A stretch of DNA of 64,000 bases from Celeribacter sp. PS-C1 (GTDB lineage: Bacteria > Pseudomonadota > Alphaproteobacteria > Rhodobacterales > Rhodobacteraceae): assembly GCF_019429625.1 (NCBI RefSeq), contig NZ_JAHXRW010000008.1, positions 1 to 64,000 of the forward strand, read 5' to 3'. Of this stretch, positions 8,747 to 17,612 are shown piece after piece; positions within the stretch are counted from its first letter, which is position 1; the number at the start of each line of letters is the position of its first letter. Below the pieces are notes generated by a model, which saw nothing but the letters and a program-made list of their open reading frames with translations, had not been told where the DNA came from and ran no database searches. The position numbers were made by a program, and so were the translations under genes.

Positions 8747-8825
8747 ATGTTCAAACCTGTTTTGTCCCTACGGGGCTGGTAGGTTTCGCGATGGCGAAAG
8801 ACACATGACAGGCGTGCACTTCCGC

Positions 8826-9725
8826 TCACTCCGCTGGGAGCAGTTCGCGAACGATACCAACGAAATTCTGCAAGATGGCTTCCGAGGCGTCATTGGGCCA
8901 GACGAGGCGAAGCTGGCTTCGGTAGCTGAGATCACGAAGCGGAATGACCTGTATGTCATCTGGATATTGCAAGCTTGGCGACATCACGACCAGCCCCACC
9001 CCCATGCCCACAGAGATCAGGTTGATCTGAATGGCAATGTTGGACACCTGCTGAACGATCCTGGGCTGAAACGGGAAATATGGGTTCACGAGAGACCCGC
9101 CCACAATGATGAATCCTTCTTGGCTAAGATCAGCGAGTGCGAGCGTCTCACTTCCCGCCAAACGATGATCTTGGGGGATCGCGACCCCGATGCCACATTC
9201 TTCGAGCAAAACAGAATTGAACTCGCTGATACTTTCCGATCCCGGCAGCGAAATCGTGTGCATTGAAGGATCTTGTGCAACCCAGACAAAACCAGCGTCG
9301 AGTTTTCCGTTGCGGATATCTTCGATCTGCAGACTACTTTGCAATTCCAAGAGAATGAGATCAGTGTCGGGATAGAGCGCCCCCATTTTCTTGACCGCCT
9401 CTCGAAACATCGGATGGCGCAAACCGAGCGAGCCATAGCCAATCGTCAGCGTGCCCTGTTTGCCTTGACCAACGCGTTTGGTGGTCTGCACAGCCGCCGC
9501 AATATCCTGCAGGATAACCTTCGCATGTTTGAGCATGGTCTCACCCGCCGCCGTCAGCGACACCTTTTGCGCGTGACGGTCAAACAGCTTGACCCCCAGC
9601 TCCAGTTCCAGATCAGCAATGGTTTGGGAGACCGCCGGACGGGTGACCGAAAGCACCTCGGACGCACGACCGAAATGCAGTTCTTCCGCAGCCGCGACAA
9701 AGTATCTGATATGGCGCAGTTCCAA
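8826..9725 (-). CDS. LysR-family transcriptional regulator
   Basis: A 299-residue LysR protein. The N-terminal winged HTH is at about 1-60 (MELRHIRYFVAAAEELHFGRASEVLSVTRPAVSQ is the recognition region) and the rest is the effector-binding domain. The N-terminus resembles the CatM/BenM/CbbR branch used for aromatic-acid regulation. The start is a TTG, supported by GGGAGGAAG 7 nt upstream and by alignment of the MELRHIRYF start. It is in the same direction as the acyl-CoA operon, 76 bp after it. It may add substrate-specific control on top of sigma-54 (inference). Confidence 0.93.
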   Translation of the reverse strand: MELRHIRYFVAAAEELHFGRASEVLSVTRPAVSQTIADLELELGVKLFDRHAQKVSLTAAGETMLKHAKVILQDIAAAVQTTKRVGQGKQGTLTIGYGSLGLRHPMFREAVKKMGALYPDTDLILLELQSSLQIEDIRNGKLDAGFVWVAQDPSMHTISLPGSESISEFNSVLLEECGIGVAIPQDHRLAGSETLALADLSQEGFIIVGGSLVNPYFPFQPRIVQQVSNIAIQINLISVGMGVGLVVMSPSLQYPDDIQVIPLRDLSYRSQLRLVWPNDASEAILQNFVGIVRELLPAE

Positions 9726-9801
9726 TGCTACTTCCTCCCCGAGAGCCGACCATTTTGATTACGATGATCGACGCCAGAAGTCCAACGCGCGAGCGGCCTG
9801 C

Positions 9802-10797
9802 TTAACCCGTCGCGCAGAGTATGATCTTTCCCTGTGCGCGGCCGTCTTGCAGAGCACTTAAAGCCTGTTTGAAGTCCTCGAGTGGCAACTGCTTCGAAAT
9901 CAATGGGGAAAGCCGCCCGGCAGACCACAGATCGAAGATCTTGGCCTGCGCCGCCCTGACGCGCTCGATCTCTCGATCCCTGTGCTCTGTCCACTGAAAA
10001 CCGGTAACAGATAGCCCCTTCAACAAAAGGTAATTGCCCTTGAACACAGGAAAACCGCCCGATGCGAAACCAATGATGACAAGCCGCCCGCCCCAAGCCA
10101 TGGCCCGAACGGCGGCTTCTGAAATCGCGCCGCCCACAGGATCGATCACCACATCGACACCCCGGCCATCGGTTGCCGCGTAAACCTCACGGCGCAAGCT
10201 GTCGCGCAAATCCGTGTCCGAAGCGTCAATAACTGCATCGGCACCACAAGCCAGCGCGACCTCTCGGCCCTCAGCCCCTCGGGTCACCGCGACAACACAC
10301 GCCGCGCCGAGCGCCTTGGCCAAAAGTATCGCGGCCGAGCCAACCCCACCTTTTGCACCGAGGACCATTACCGTCTCTCCGACCCGAAATCGGCCATGTT
10401 CTATCAAGGCAAAATAGGCCGTTTGGAAGGCCAACCCGAAAGCCGCCGCGACATCGCAAGGCACGTTTTCAGGCACCGCAATACAATGCGCCGCCGGGAC
10501 CCGCGCGCGTTCCGCAAATGTGCCCTGATCCGGCAGAACCAAGACTTTCTGTCCCACGGAAAACCCTGACACATTTGCCCCGGTTTCGGAAATGCGCCCA
10601 GCTCCGCCCATGCCGGGAACTGCGGGCAGGTCCGGTTTGCGCTGATATTTACCCTCCACAAAGAGGATGTCGGGATAGTTGGCCTCGCTTGCTTCGAGAT
10701 CAACGATCACGTCATTCGGCCCACAAATCGGATCGGGGCAAACTGCGAACGTGTGGCTTTCAATCGGGCCGAATTCCGAAACGACAACAGCCTTCAC
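9802..10797 (-). CDS. Zinc-independent MDR-family oxidoreductase (quinone oxidoreductase / enoyl reductase-like)
   Basis: A 331-residue medium-chain dehydrogenase/reductase. An N-terminal GroES-like domain is followed by a Rossmann domain (VLGAKGGVGSAAILLAKALGA) binding NADPH. The zinc-binding residues of alcohol dehydrogenases are missing, as in QOR and crotonyl-CoA reductase relatives. The GTG start overlaps the stop of the upstream 3-hydroxyacyl-CoA dehydrogenase gene (GTGA), indicating translational coupling. The job in the pathway is unclear: it could reduce an enoyl-CoA or 2-enone intermediate, or be a general quinone reductase. Confidence 0.9.
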   Translation of the reverse strand: MKAVVVSEFGPIESHTFAVCPDPICGPNDVIVDLEASEANYPDILFVEGKYQRKPDLPAVPGMGGAGRISETGANVSGFSVGQKVLVLPDQGTFAERARVPAAHCIAVPENVPCDVAAAFGLAFQTAYFALIEHGRFRVGETVMVLGAKGGVGSAAILLAKALGAACVVAVTRGAEGREVALACGADAVIDASDTDLRDSLRREVYAATDGRGVDVVIDPVGGAISEAAVRAMAWGGRLVIIGFASGGFPVFKGNYLLLKGLSVTGFQWTEHRDREIERVRAAQAKIFDLWSAGRLSPLISKQLPLEDFKQALSALQDGRAQGKIILCATG

Positions 10798-12302
10798 TGT
10801 GCAGCCTCACGCTGTTTCGCGACACAGGCGCGTCTGGCAGGGGCATAGGAGATATCTCCCGTCGCGCTTTGGATCGCGAGCGAAATATCGTGGTGCCGCG
10901 CAAGCCCGCCGCGCGTCACCCGCTCAATCGGACCATCGGGATACCCGAGCCCCAAACGGCAGGTCTTGTCGATATCTTCGGCCTGCGCCAGACCTTCATC
11001 CAAGAAGCGCAAAGCATCATTGTATTTAGGGCGTAGGAGACGATCCACGATACGACCGGGCAAATCCTTGCACTGGACAACATCAAAGCCGGCAACTTCG
11101 AACACGGCCCGTGCCGCGGCGATCGCGTCTGCGTTTGTGTTTGGTTGGACGACCAATTCAATCAGATTGGAGGGCGCGTCATCTCCATTGCGATAGCGCG
11201 CGAAACCGACCGCATTTGACCCCTCCTGGCCCATATGTTCCCCCGTATGTACGCCGAGACATTCCATATCGAGCTCGACCAAAACGGCAGTTTTTGTATC
11301 GTCGGCGACAAACGCTCCGCCAAGACAGATCGAAATTTCTGCATTTTGCGCCCCTCCGGACAAGAAGGCATCGCCCGCCGGGAAGGAACGGCTCTCTCGG
11401 TCTGAGGAGATGCTGTAGGCTGGGGCCTCTGTCGCTTTTGCACGCGTAGTCCCACTCAGAAGCCCCTGACCGGACTTGTTGCCAAGCCGCCCGGCGGCAA
11501 CCATCCGGCGGCAAAGCGGCGGCACAGATGCACGCTTGTCCAAAGTAATCGGATAGAACGCTTCGCCAAGGCGAACCTGTGTATCAAGACCAATCAGATC
11601 GAGCAGAGTACAGGGCCCCATCTTATAGCCGAGACCCGATTTTATCGCGACGTCGATATCCTCGGGCGTGCAGATCTCGGCCTCAATGGCACGAATGACA
11701 TCATTGTTGAACGGCACCAAAAGCGCATTCAGGATAAAGCCCGGCTTGTCCTGCGTTTCGACGGGCAGTTGCCCGACATGCTCGGTCCAGCCCCAGGCCG
11801 CCTCAAACACCTCACCAGACGTGTTGATGCCGCGCGACATCTCAATCAGCTTCATGACCTGAGCAGGCAGACAGAAATGCATCCCCACCACGCGATCATC
11901 GCGCCCCGAGCCGCCCGCGATCTCGGTGATCGAAAGCGTGGAGGTGTTCGAAGCAAAGATCGTTGTCTCCTTGCAGATGCCATTCAGCTTGCCGAAGAGG
12001 TCCTTTTTGACATCGAGGTTCTCAAAGATTGCTTCGATCACCATATCGCAATCGGCCAGGTCCTCCAGACTGGTGGTGGATGTCATACGCGACAGAGCCG
12101 CATCGGCCTCCGCTTCGCTCATGCGACCCTTTGCGACAGAGGCCTCAAAGAATTTTCGAGCCGCCTCATGTTGGCGCGCAAGCGCCTCTTCGGACAGATC
12201 GAAGCATAGGGTTTCACAGCCCCCACGCGCCGCGACGAGCGCAATACCCGCTCCCATCGTTCCACCCGCACCACAGATTGCAACTTTTCTGATATGTGTC
12301 AT
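10794..12302 (-). CDS. 3-hydroxyacyl-CoA dehydrogenase (PaaH/HBD-like)
   Basis: A 502-residue NAD-dependent 3-hydroxyacyl-CoA dehydrogenase. The N-terminal Rossmann motif is ICGAGGTMGAGIA; MHFCLPAQVMKLIEM carries the catalytic histidine. Two C-terminal 3HCDH helical domains follow, the second near residues 400-490, which explains the length (single-domain forms are about 280). It oxidises (S)-3-hydroxyacyl-CoA to 3-ketoacyl-CoA, the substrate of the thiolase. The ATG overlaps the stop of the acyl-CoA dehydrogenase gene (ATGA). In the proposed scheme it processes pimeloyl-CoA-derived or similar dicarboxylyl-CoA intermediates. Confidence 0.94.
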   Translation of the reverse strand: MTHIRKVAICGAGGTMGAGIALVAARGGCETLCFDLSEEALARQHEAARKFFEASVAKGRMSEAEADAALSRMTSTTSLEDLADCDMVIEAIFENLDVKKDLFGKLNGICKETTIFASNTSTLSITEIAGGSGRDDRVVGMHFCLPAQVMKLIEMSRGINTSGEVFEAAWGWTEHVGQLPVETQDKPGFILNALLVPFNNDVIRAIEAEICTPEDIDVAIKSGLGYKMGPCTLLDLIGLDTQVRLGEAFYPITLDKRASVPPLCRRMVAAGRLGNKSGQGLLSGTTRAKATEAPAYSISSDRESRSFPAGDAFLSGGAQNAEISICLGGAFVADDTKTAVLVELDMECLGVHTGEHMGQEGSNAVGFARYRNGDDAPSNLIELVVQPNTNADAIAAARAVFEVAGFDVVQCKDLPGRIVDRLLRPKYNDALRFLDEGLAQAEDIDKTCRLGLGYPDGPIERVTRGGLARHHDISLAIQSATGDISYAPARRACVAKQREAAQ

Positions 12303-13465
12303 TTGCTGATAAAACTCCGTCCAATGAGCTGGCGGTGAACCTGATTGGTTCCCTCCCAAATCTGAGTGATTTTGGCGTCACGCATCAGACGCTCCGCACG
12401 ATAATCGCGGCAATAGCCATACCCACCGAGAAACTGGACGCATTCCGTCGCCATCTTCATCGAGAGATCGGTGGCCCGCAGTTTGGCGACCGATGCCTCC
12501 ATCCCGAAATCCGTTTCTCCGCCATCCACCAGATCGGCGACATAGTCGATCCAGCGCTCCACCATGAGCAATTCACAAGCGAGATCCGCAAGGGTGAACT
12601 GATTGCCTTGAAAATCCAGAATCTTCTTGCCGCCCTGAACGCGTTCATTGCTGTAGGCAACCATGTCCTTGAACGCGGCGCGGGCAATACCACGCGCATG
12701 CGCAGCCACCGAAGGACGCGACTTGTTCAAAGAGGCCAGAAGGATACGCAAGCCATCTCCTGGCTCGCCGATCAGGTTCGCGCGCGGCACACGCATGTTG
12801 TCGAACGCAAGAGCGCAGGTCGATGAACCGTTGTGACCCATCTTCTTCTCCTTGCCGACGACACTGAAACCTTCGGTTCCTTTTTCGACAATCAGTACGG
12901 AGATCGCTTTCTTCGGGTCTTCGATCTCGGACCATTTCCCGAACAGCAAGATCCGGTCTGCAACATCTCCGTTGGTAATGAAGATCTTGTTGCCCTTGAC
13001 GATGATGTCATCGCCATCAGGTGTGAACGACGTCTTCATGCCGGTCGCGTCAGACCCCGCCGATGGCTCCGTAATCGCCAAGGCTCCAAGGCCTCCCTCG
13101 GCGATCTGTGGCAAGAGCCGCTCTCTCTGTTCGTCGCTTCCGAAGTCGATCAATGGCTTCATGCCATGGTAGTTCGTCGCATAGATGATTCCGGTCGACG
13201 CACAGGCCTCCGAGATAATCGATACGATTTCGAGATAGAGTTTGTAGGACAGCGGCATGCCACCGAAGGCTTCCGGGATGAAGACAGCATTCAATCCCAG
13301 AGCGTTGATCGCTTCGACGTTTTCCCAAGGGAATTCGCCGGACGCATCCACCTGCTCGGCGTTCGGAGAGATAATGTCATCTACCATGCGCTGCACTTGA
13401 TCGAGGATCTGACGTTCCTCGTCGTTCCAATGCCGTTCTCGCGCAATTTTCTCTAGTAGCTTCAT
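12299..13465 (-). CDS. Acyl-CoA dehydrogenase (AliB-like position in the pathway)
   Basis: A 388-residue FAD acyl-CoA dehydrogenase. ITEPSAGSDATGM and GNKIFITNGDVAD are the family signatures of the middle domain; QFLGGYGYCRDYRAERLMRDAK and IWEGTNQVHRQLIGR lie at the C-terminus, the latter in the region usually carrying the catalytic glutamate of short-chain-type enzymes. It forms a 2-enoyl-CoA and passes electrons to ETF. Given its operon partners, the cyclohexanecarboxyl-CoA dehydrogenase (AliB) role is the simplest assignment, but butyryl- or 2-methylacyl-CoA cannot be excluded. Its ATG shares one base with the SDR stop (TGATG). Confidence 0.93.
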   Translation of the reverse strand: MKLLEKIARERHWNDEERQILDQVQRMVDDIISPNAEQVDASGEFPWENVEAINALGLNAVFIPEAFGGMPLSYKLYLEIVSIISEACASTGIIYATNYHGMKPLIDFGSDEQRERLLPQIAEGGLGALAITEPSAGSDATGMKTSFTPDGDDIIVKGNKIFITNGDVADRILLFGKWSEIEDPKKAISVLIVEKGTEGFSVVGKEKKMGHNGSSTCALAFDNMRVPRANLIGEPGDGLRILLASLNKSRPSVAAHARGIARAAFKDMVAYSNERVQGGKKILDFQGNQFTLADLACELLMVERWIDYVADLVDGGETDFGMEASVAKLRATDLSMKMATECVQFLGGYGYCRDYRAERLMRDAKITQIWEGTNQVHRQLIGRSFISK

Positions 13466-14169
13466 CAGTGGTTCATCCCTTGCGCACCGTCGATGTAGAT
13501 GGTCTCTCCGGTCAGAAAGCCGATCTTCTCTGCAAAAATCGCGGAGACCAGACGGGCGACATCTTCTGCTTTACCGGGGGCTCCGACCGGAATACGGCTG
13601 GCCATCCAGGCTTTGACTTTTTCTTTCGCGAGGTAGTCGCGGTTCAAATCCGTTTCGATGTAGCCGGGGGCGACGGTCATGACCCTGATCCCGTCGCGCG
13701 CCCATTCCACAGCCATACAGCGCGTCATTGCCGCGACCGCCGCTTTCGAAGCGCAATATGCGAGGTTGTCAGGAACACCGAGTTTGTCAAAGAACGACCC
13801 GATATTCACAATCGTCCCGCCATCCTCCCTGAGATAGGGATACGCCTCCCGCGCCGCGACCATTACAGCCGTCGCATTCAGCGCCATTGTCTCGTTGAAA
13901 CTCTCGACCGTCAGCGATGCGATCGGGCCACCGATATGGACGCCCGCGTTGTTCACGAGACCGATGATCGGCCCTCGCTTTGCGGCCTCCGCAAAAGCCG
14001 CCTTAACAGCCTGTTCGTCTGTCATGTCGCATTGGATCTGGTGCCCGACAGGCCCGCCCCCCGAACGGGACAGGCATACGATCTCATAGCCGCGCCCCTG
14101 CAACTCCTGTGCGATCGACGCCCCAATGCCCTTGGAGGCGCCTGTCACGATAATCTGCCCCTCACTCAT
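13465..14169 (-). CDS. Short-chain dehydrogenase (BadH-like position in the pathway)
   Basis: A 234-residue SDR. TGASKGIG is the cofactor-binding glycine motif, NNAGV the structural motif, and YCASK the catalytic Tyr-x3-Lys, with a serine in IVNIGSF. It has a FabG-like C-terminus (TGETIYIDGAQGM). Candidate reaction: 2-hydroxycyclohexanecarboxyl-CoA to 2-ketocyclohexanecarboxyl-CoA, the step before ring opening, because the flanking genes encode the hydratase before it and the hydrolase after it. The ATG at 14169 overlaps the hydratase stop by 8 bp; a longer in-frame reading exists upstream but runs into the hydratase gene. Confidence 0.92.
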   Translation of the reverse strand: MSEGQIIVTGASKGIGASIAQELQGRGYEIVCLSRSGGGPVGHQIQCDMTDEQAVKAAFAEAAKRGPIIGLVNNAGVHIGGPIASLTVESFNETMALNATAVMVAAREAYPYLREDGGTIVNIGSFFDKLGVPDNLAYCASKAAVAAMTRCMAVEWARDGIRVMTVAPGYIETDLNRDYLAKEKVKAWMASRIPVGAPGKAEDVARLVSAIFAEKIGFLTGETIYIDGAQGMNH

Positions 14170-14932
14170 CCCTGAACTCCGGTTTACGTTTCTCTTCGAA
14201 GGCAGCCATGCCCTCTTCGGCGTCTTTGGTCTGATAGGCGAGGGTCGACAGATCCGCCTCGACACGGAGCCCCTCCGCAAGAGGCAACTCATGCGCCCTC
14301 TGCACAGCACAGCGGGCAAATTCGAGCGCAGGAAGACTGTACCGCGTGAAGCGATGCGCGAACGCGATCCCGGCCTCCATCAGATCGCCCTCAACCACTG
14401 CGTTGACCAAGCCGATCCGCTCGGCTTCCTCCGCGTTCACATTGCGGCCCGTCATGATGATTTCCAAAGCACGCCCCTCACCGATGAGGCGCGGCAAGCG
14501 TTGGGTCCCGCCATAGCCCGGTATCAGACCGAGTTTAATCTCCGGGAGCCCGAAAATCGCCGCCTGAGACGCCAAGCGGAAGGTACAGGCCAGAGCCAAC
14601 TCTGCCCCGCCCCCAAACGCATAGCCGTTCACCAGAGCGACGGAGGCAATCGGTAGGGCGTCGAGCTTGGCAAACACCGTCTGGCCAAGCTCCGCACCCC
14701 GTTTTTGGGCAATCAGTGAGCGGTTGCGAAGCTCCTTGATGTCCGCGCCTGCACAAAACGCTTTGTCACCGGCACCTGTGACGAGCAGAGCACGCACATC
14801 ACTCATGCGGGCAACATCGTCGATGGCCGATCCGATCTCTTCCAAAATCTGAAAGGACAGCGCATTCAGCGCTTCGGGGCGGTTCAACCGCAAAATGGCA
14901 ATGTCACCGTTCTTTTCGAGTTCAACGCTCAT
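14162..14932 (-). CDS. Enoyl-CoA hydratase (BadK-like position in the pathway)
   Basis: A 256-residue crotonase-fold hydratase. Both catalytic glutamates are present, in GGGAELALACTFR and GLPEIKLGLIPGYGGTQRL, and the oxyanion-hole motif AFCAGADIKEL is intact, so it should be a true hydratase. It acts on a 2-enoyl-CoA; in the proposed pathway this is cyclohex-1-ene-1-carboxyl-CoA. The ATG overlaps the ligase stop (ATGA). It differs clearly from the other crotonase of the operon, which has the BadI/MenB features. Confidence 0.93.
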   Translation of the reverse strand: MSVELEKNGDIAILRLNRPEALNALSFQILEEIGSAIDDVARMSDVRALLVTGAGDKAFCAGADIKELRNRSLIAQKRGAELGQTVFAKLDALPIASVALVNGYAFGGGAELALACTFRLASQAAIFGLPEIKLGLIPGYGGTQRLPRLIGEGRALEIIMTGRNVNAEEAERIGLVNAVVEGDLMEAGIAFAHRFTRYSLPALEFARCAVQRAHELPLAEGLRVEADLSTLAYQTKDAEEGMAAFEEKRKPEFRDE

Positions 14933-16548
14933 GTGACTTTCTCCTCGATATATCTCACGGGAGCCGGCTCGATCTCTCCGCGCCTCACCATGTCGCTCAA
15001 CGCACGCTTCAGGATTTTTCCGCTGGCCGTCAGCGGCAGTTCCGGCACCGCCAGAAACCATTCCGGCATATCGAATTTCGACAAACCTTCGCGTGCGAGA
15101 TGGCTCAACATCTCATCAGCGGACAGATCTCCGATCACGGCCAGACAGACTTTCTCCCCCAGGCGATCATCAGCGACGCCAAAGGCCGCCGCTTTTTCGA
15201 CAGCGCGATGTGTCAAGGCGAGCGCTTCGATCCGGGATGGGTAGATGTTATGGCCACCACGGATGATCAGATCTTTGATCCGACCGTCGATATGGAGATG
15301 ACCATGCTCATCGAAAAAACCGAGGTCTCCGGACAGGAGATAGCCATGTTGGTTGAACGTCTCTTCGGTCGCCTTCTGGTTCGCGAAATAGCCCAGCATC
15401 ATCGCCGCACCACGTCCGCCGATTTCCCCGGATTGTCCTTGCGCCACTTCCATATCCGGATTTTCCGGGTCCCAGATGCGAACGTCGTAGGCCTCACCGC
15501 CTCGTCCGCAAGTGGAGATCATCACCTCAAGCGTGTCTCCCGGATGCGTATACTGATGTGAGGAGCATTCCGTCATGCCATAGACATTTTGCGGCGCGAT
15601 GCCCTGATCCAGAAAAGACTGCGCGACGATCTCGGGGATCGGCGATCCGGCCATGTAGAACGACTTAACCTGACCGATCCGTTCCGCGCCCGCACGTTTC
15701 TGCGCAGCGAGAATATCCATCGCATGTGTGGGCACCCCCAACACATATGTCGCCCCCGTCTCCACGACCCAATCAAAGCGAGACATGCCTTCTGGCGCAT
15801 CATCGGTCACCAGTTGTCCGCCACAGACAAGCCACTGCGCCGCCGCCACCCAAGCGATATGGTGGGACAAAGGGCTCAGCGTGAGGATCACCGCCTCTTC
15901 GTCCAACGCCCAGTCACGCACCAGATCGCGCGCATTTGCCAACAACGTATTGCAGGAATGCATGACGCATTTCGGCTTTCCGGTCGTCCCGGAGGTGAAA
16001 GCGAGATAGGCCACGCTGTCCGGATTATCATGAACCCGTCTTTCAACGGTGATGATGTGCCTCGGCATCTTTTCAGGCGTGTAGACTTTTTCCAGAAACG
16101 GCAACTCCGAGAGCATCGCGTCGAAATCACAATGCCCGCGGTCGGCGCCCCATCCGGCCTCAGTGACAAGCGCCTTGCTGCCAAGTTCGGTCAAAAGATC
16201 GATGATTTCCGCGCATGTATAGGTCCGGTGCAATGACGGGTTGCACGCAATACCCTCGCGCGAACATGCAAGAAATGCGATCACACCTTCCACACGATTT
16301 GACAGCCAAAGCGACACGCGATCCCCGGCCACGATCCCGCGCTCCGCCAGGTCATCCGCCATGGCGTCGACACGTGCCTTCAGCCCCTCCCAATCAAGCG
16401 ACTGCCGACCGTCCCTGAGCGCCAGTGCATTCGGGCGCTTCTTTTCATGCTTGGCCATGAGATCGTAGAACGTCTCGTCGCACCAATGCCCCGCCGCATA
16501 GTGACGGCGCGCTTCAGCAGGATCGTGTAAGGTCAGAATGGGTCTCAT
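14929..16548 (-). CDS. Acyl-CoA synthetase (AMP-forming), cyclohexanecarboxylate-CoA-ligase-like
   Basis: A 539-residue ANL-superfamily ligase that activates a carboxylic acid to its CoA ester with ATP. AYLAFTSGTTGKPKCVM is the phosphate-binding loop, YGMTECS the A5 motif, SGDLGFFDEHGHLHIDGRIKD the A7/A8 hinge and TASGKILK carries the catalytic lysine. The N-terminal layout resembles AliA-type and related medium-chain or alicyclic acid ligases. It is second in the operon, 9 bp after the BadI-like gene, and provides the entry step for whatever the neighbouring ABC importer takes up (inference). Confidence 0.93.
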   Translation of the reverse strand: MRPILTLHDPAEARRHYAAGHWCDETFYDLMAKHEKKRPNALALRDGRQSLDWEGLKARVDAMADDLAERGIVAGDRVSLWLSNRVEGVIAFLACSREGIACNPSLHRTYTCAEIIDLLTELGSKALVTEAGWGADRGHCDFDAMLSELPFLEKVYTPEKMPRHIITVERRVHDNPDSVAYLAFTSGTTGKPKCVMHSCNTLLANARDLVRDWALDEEAVILTLSPLSHHIAWVAAAQWLVCGGQLVTDDAPEGMSRFDWVVETGATYVLGVPTHAMDILAAQKRAGAERIGQVKSFYMAGSPIPEIVAQSFLDQGIAPQNVYGMTECSSHQYTHPGDTLEVMISTCGRGGEAYDVRIWDPENPDMEVAQGQSGEIGGRGAAMMLGYFANQKATEETFNQHGYLLSGDLGFFDEHGHLHIDGRIKDLIIRGGHNIYPSRIEALALTHRAVEKAAAFGVADDRLGEKVCLAVIGDLSADEMLSHLAREGLSKFDMPEWFLAVPELPLTASGKILKRALSDMVRRGEIEPAPVRYIEEKVT

Positions 16549-16557
16549 GCTGCGCCC

Positions 16558-17337
16558 TCACTGACCAAATTTCGACGGGTCCGGTGCGCGTCGCTCATTG
16601 AAACTCGTGTTGAGCTCCTTATGCTCCTCCGTGCCCAGATATTGGCTCAGCAAAAGATCATGCGTGACCCGGGACAGGCCTCCGACACCGCCATGGCGCG
16701 CATTGAACGCCCCTTTGATGGAGGCAAGAGCAAACGCGCCGCGCTCGGCAATCTCGAGCGCATATTCCAACGTCTTTTCTTTAAGTTGATCATCTGGCAC
16801 CACCCGATTGATCAGGCCGATGCGTGCCGCTTCCTCGGCGGAAATTTTCGGATTGGTGTACCAGATGTCCTTGGCACGCTTCTTGCCGACCAGATCTTCA
16901 AGATACCATGTGCCATAACCGGCATCGAAGGAGCCCATCATCGGCCCGACCTGACGGAAGACCGCGCTCTCCTTGGCGATGGTCACATCACAGACCATCT
17001 GGAGGACATTGCCCCCCCCAACTGCGAAACCGTTGACGCTGGCGACGACCGGTTTTTGTAGCTTATCGATGGCTTCATACATCTCGAGCGTCGGCAACAC
17101 GCCCGCATAGAGCTTGGTCTTTTCCATGCCATCTTTCTGGCCGCCGATACAGAAAAAGCGATCCCCGGCGCCGGTCAACACGACAACGCGGGTTCGAGTC
17201 TCTCGCCGAATTTTCTCGATGCAGTCCCGAATTTCGTGGCACATGGTCTCCGTGAACATATTGCCGTTGTCGGGGCGATTGAGGGTGATGATCCCGACAG
17301 GACCGTCTTCCTCGTAAGTAATTTCGCTGAATGTCAT
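16558..17337 (-). CDS. BadI/MenB-type crotonase: probable 2-ketocyclohexanecarboxyl-CoA hydrolase
   Basis: A 259-residue crotonase of the ring-forming/ring-opening subgroup. The diagnostic block QVGPMMGSFDAGYGTWYLEDLVGKKRAKDIWY is split by the family into VGPxxGSFDxGYG and GxKxAxxIW, shared with BadI (ring-opening hydrolase giving pimeloyl-CoA) and MenB (naphthoate synthase). No other menaquinone gene is present and this bacterial group mainly uses ubiquinone, so a BadI-like C-C hydrolase fits better. It is first in the operon, about 170 nt after the predicted sigma-54 start point. GGAGGA abuts the ATG at 17343, so the second ATG at 17337, 6 nt on, is preferred. Confidence 0.88.
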   Translation of the reverse strand: MTFSEITYEEDGPVGIITLNRPDNGNMFTETMCHEIRDCIEKIRRETRTRVVVLTGAGDRFFCIGGQKDGMEKTKLYAGVLPTLEMYEAIDKLQKPVVASVNGFAVGGGNVLQMVCDVTIAKESAVFRQVGPMMGSFDAGYGTWYLEDLVGKKRAKDIWYTNPKISAEEAARIGLINRVVPDDQLKEKTLEYALEIAERGAFALASIKGAFNARHGGVGGLSRVTHDLLLSQYLGTEEHKELNTSFNERRAPDPSKFGQ

Positions 17338-17519
17338 TTTCATTCCTCCCAGAACACTTTTTCAACCCAACGCCGTATCTGCTCTTGCCAAACGCTCATC
17401 GCGTGACGCGGTCATTCCCAAACAAGCCAAGCCCTCTCCGAGCGCCCAGGTTGAGAACCTGGACGAGAGATCGTTAGGGCAACGCCCCGAGCTTTTGCTC
17501 ATGTCATGTCAATGAAAGC

Positions 17520-17536
17520 GCAATTCGCATGCCAAC
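17520..17536 (-). promoter_or_regulatory. Sigma-54 (-24/-12) promoter of the BadI-ligase-hydratase operon
   Basis: Reading the minus strand: GTTGGCATGCGAATTGCG, with TGGCAT as -24, TTGC as -12, and exactly 10 nt between GG (17533-17532) and GC (17521-17520). The only deviation from the consensus is T for C at the sixth base of TGGCAC. The expected start is near 17508, leaving a leader of about 170 nt, very similar to the leader of the plus-strand operon. Confidence 0.78.
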
Positions 17537-17552
17537 TCGGCGAAATCGCAGT

Positions 17553-17587
17553 GGCCCGCACAGTAAAAACTTAAGAACGTGCGGGCC
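17553..17587. other. Inverted repeat between the ABC operon and the sigma-54 promoter
   Basis: GGCCCGCAC (17553-17561) and GTGCGGGCC (17579-17587) form a perfect 9-bp stem around a 17-nt AT-rich loop. It lies 25 bp past the end of the permease gene and just upstream of the sigma-54 promoter. No run of T follows, so it is either a terminator without U-tract or a protein-binding dyad. Confidence 0.5.
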
Positions 17588-17612
17588 TTGGCGCTGAGTA
17601 TCTCGATTGAAC

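Noticed and set aside
16558-17337. Naphthoate synthase (MenB) for the BadI-like crotonase
   Set aside because: The sequence motif is shared by both, but no other menaquinone gene is nearby and the flanking genes form the alicyclic acid sequence.
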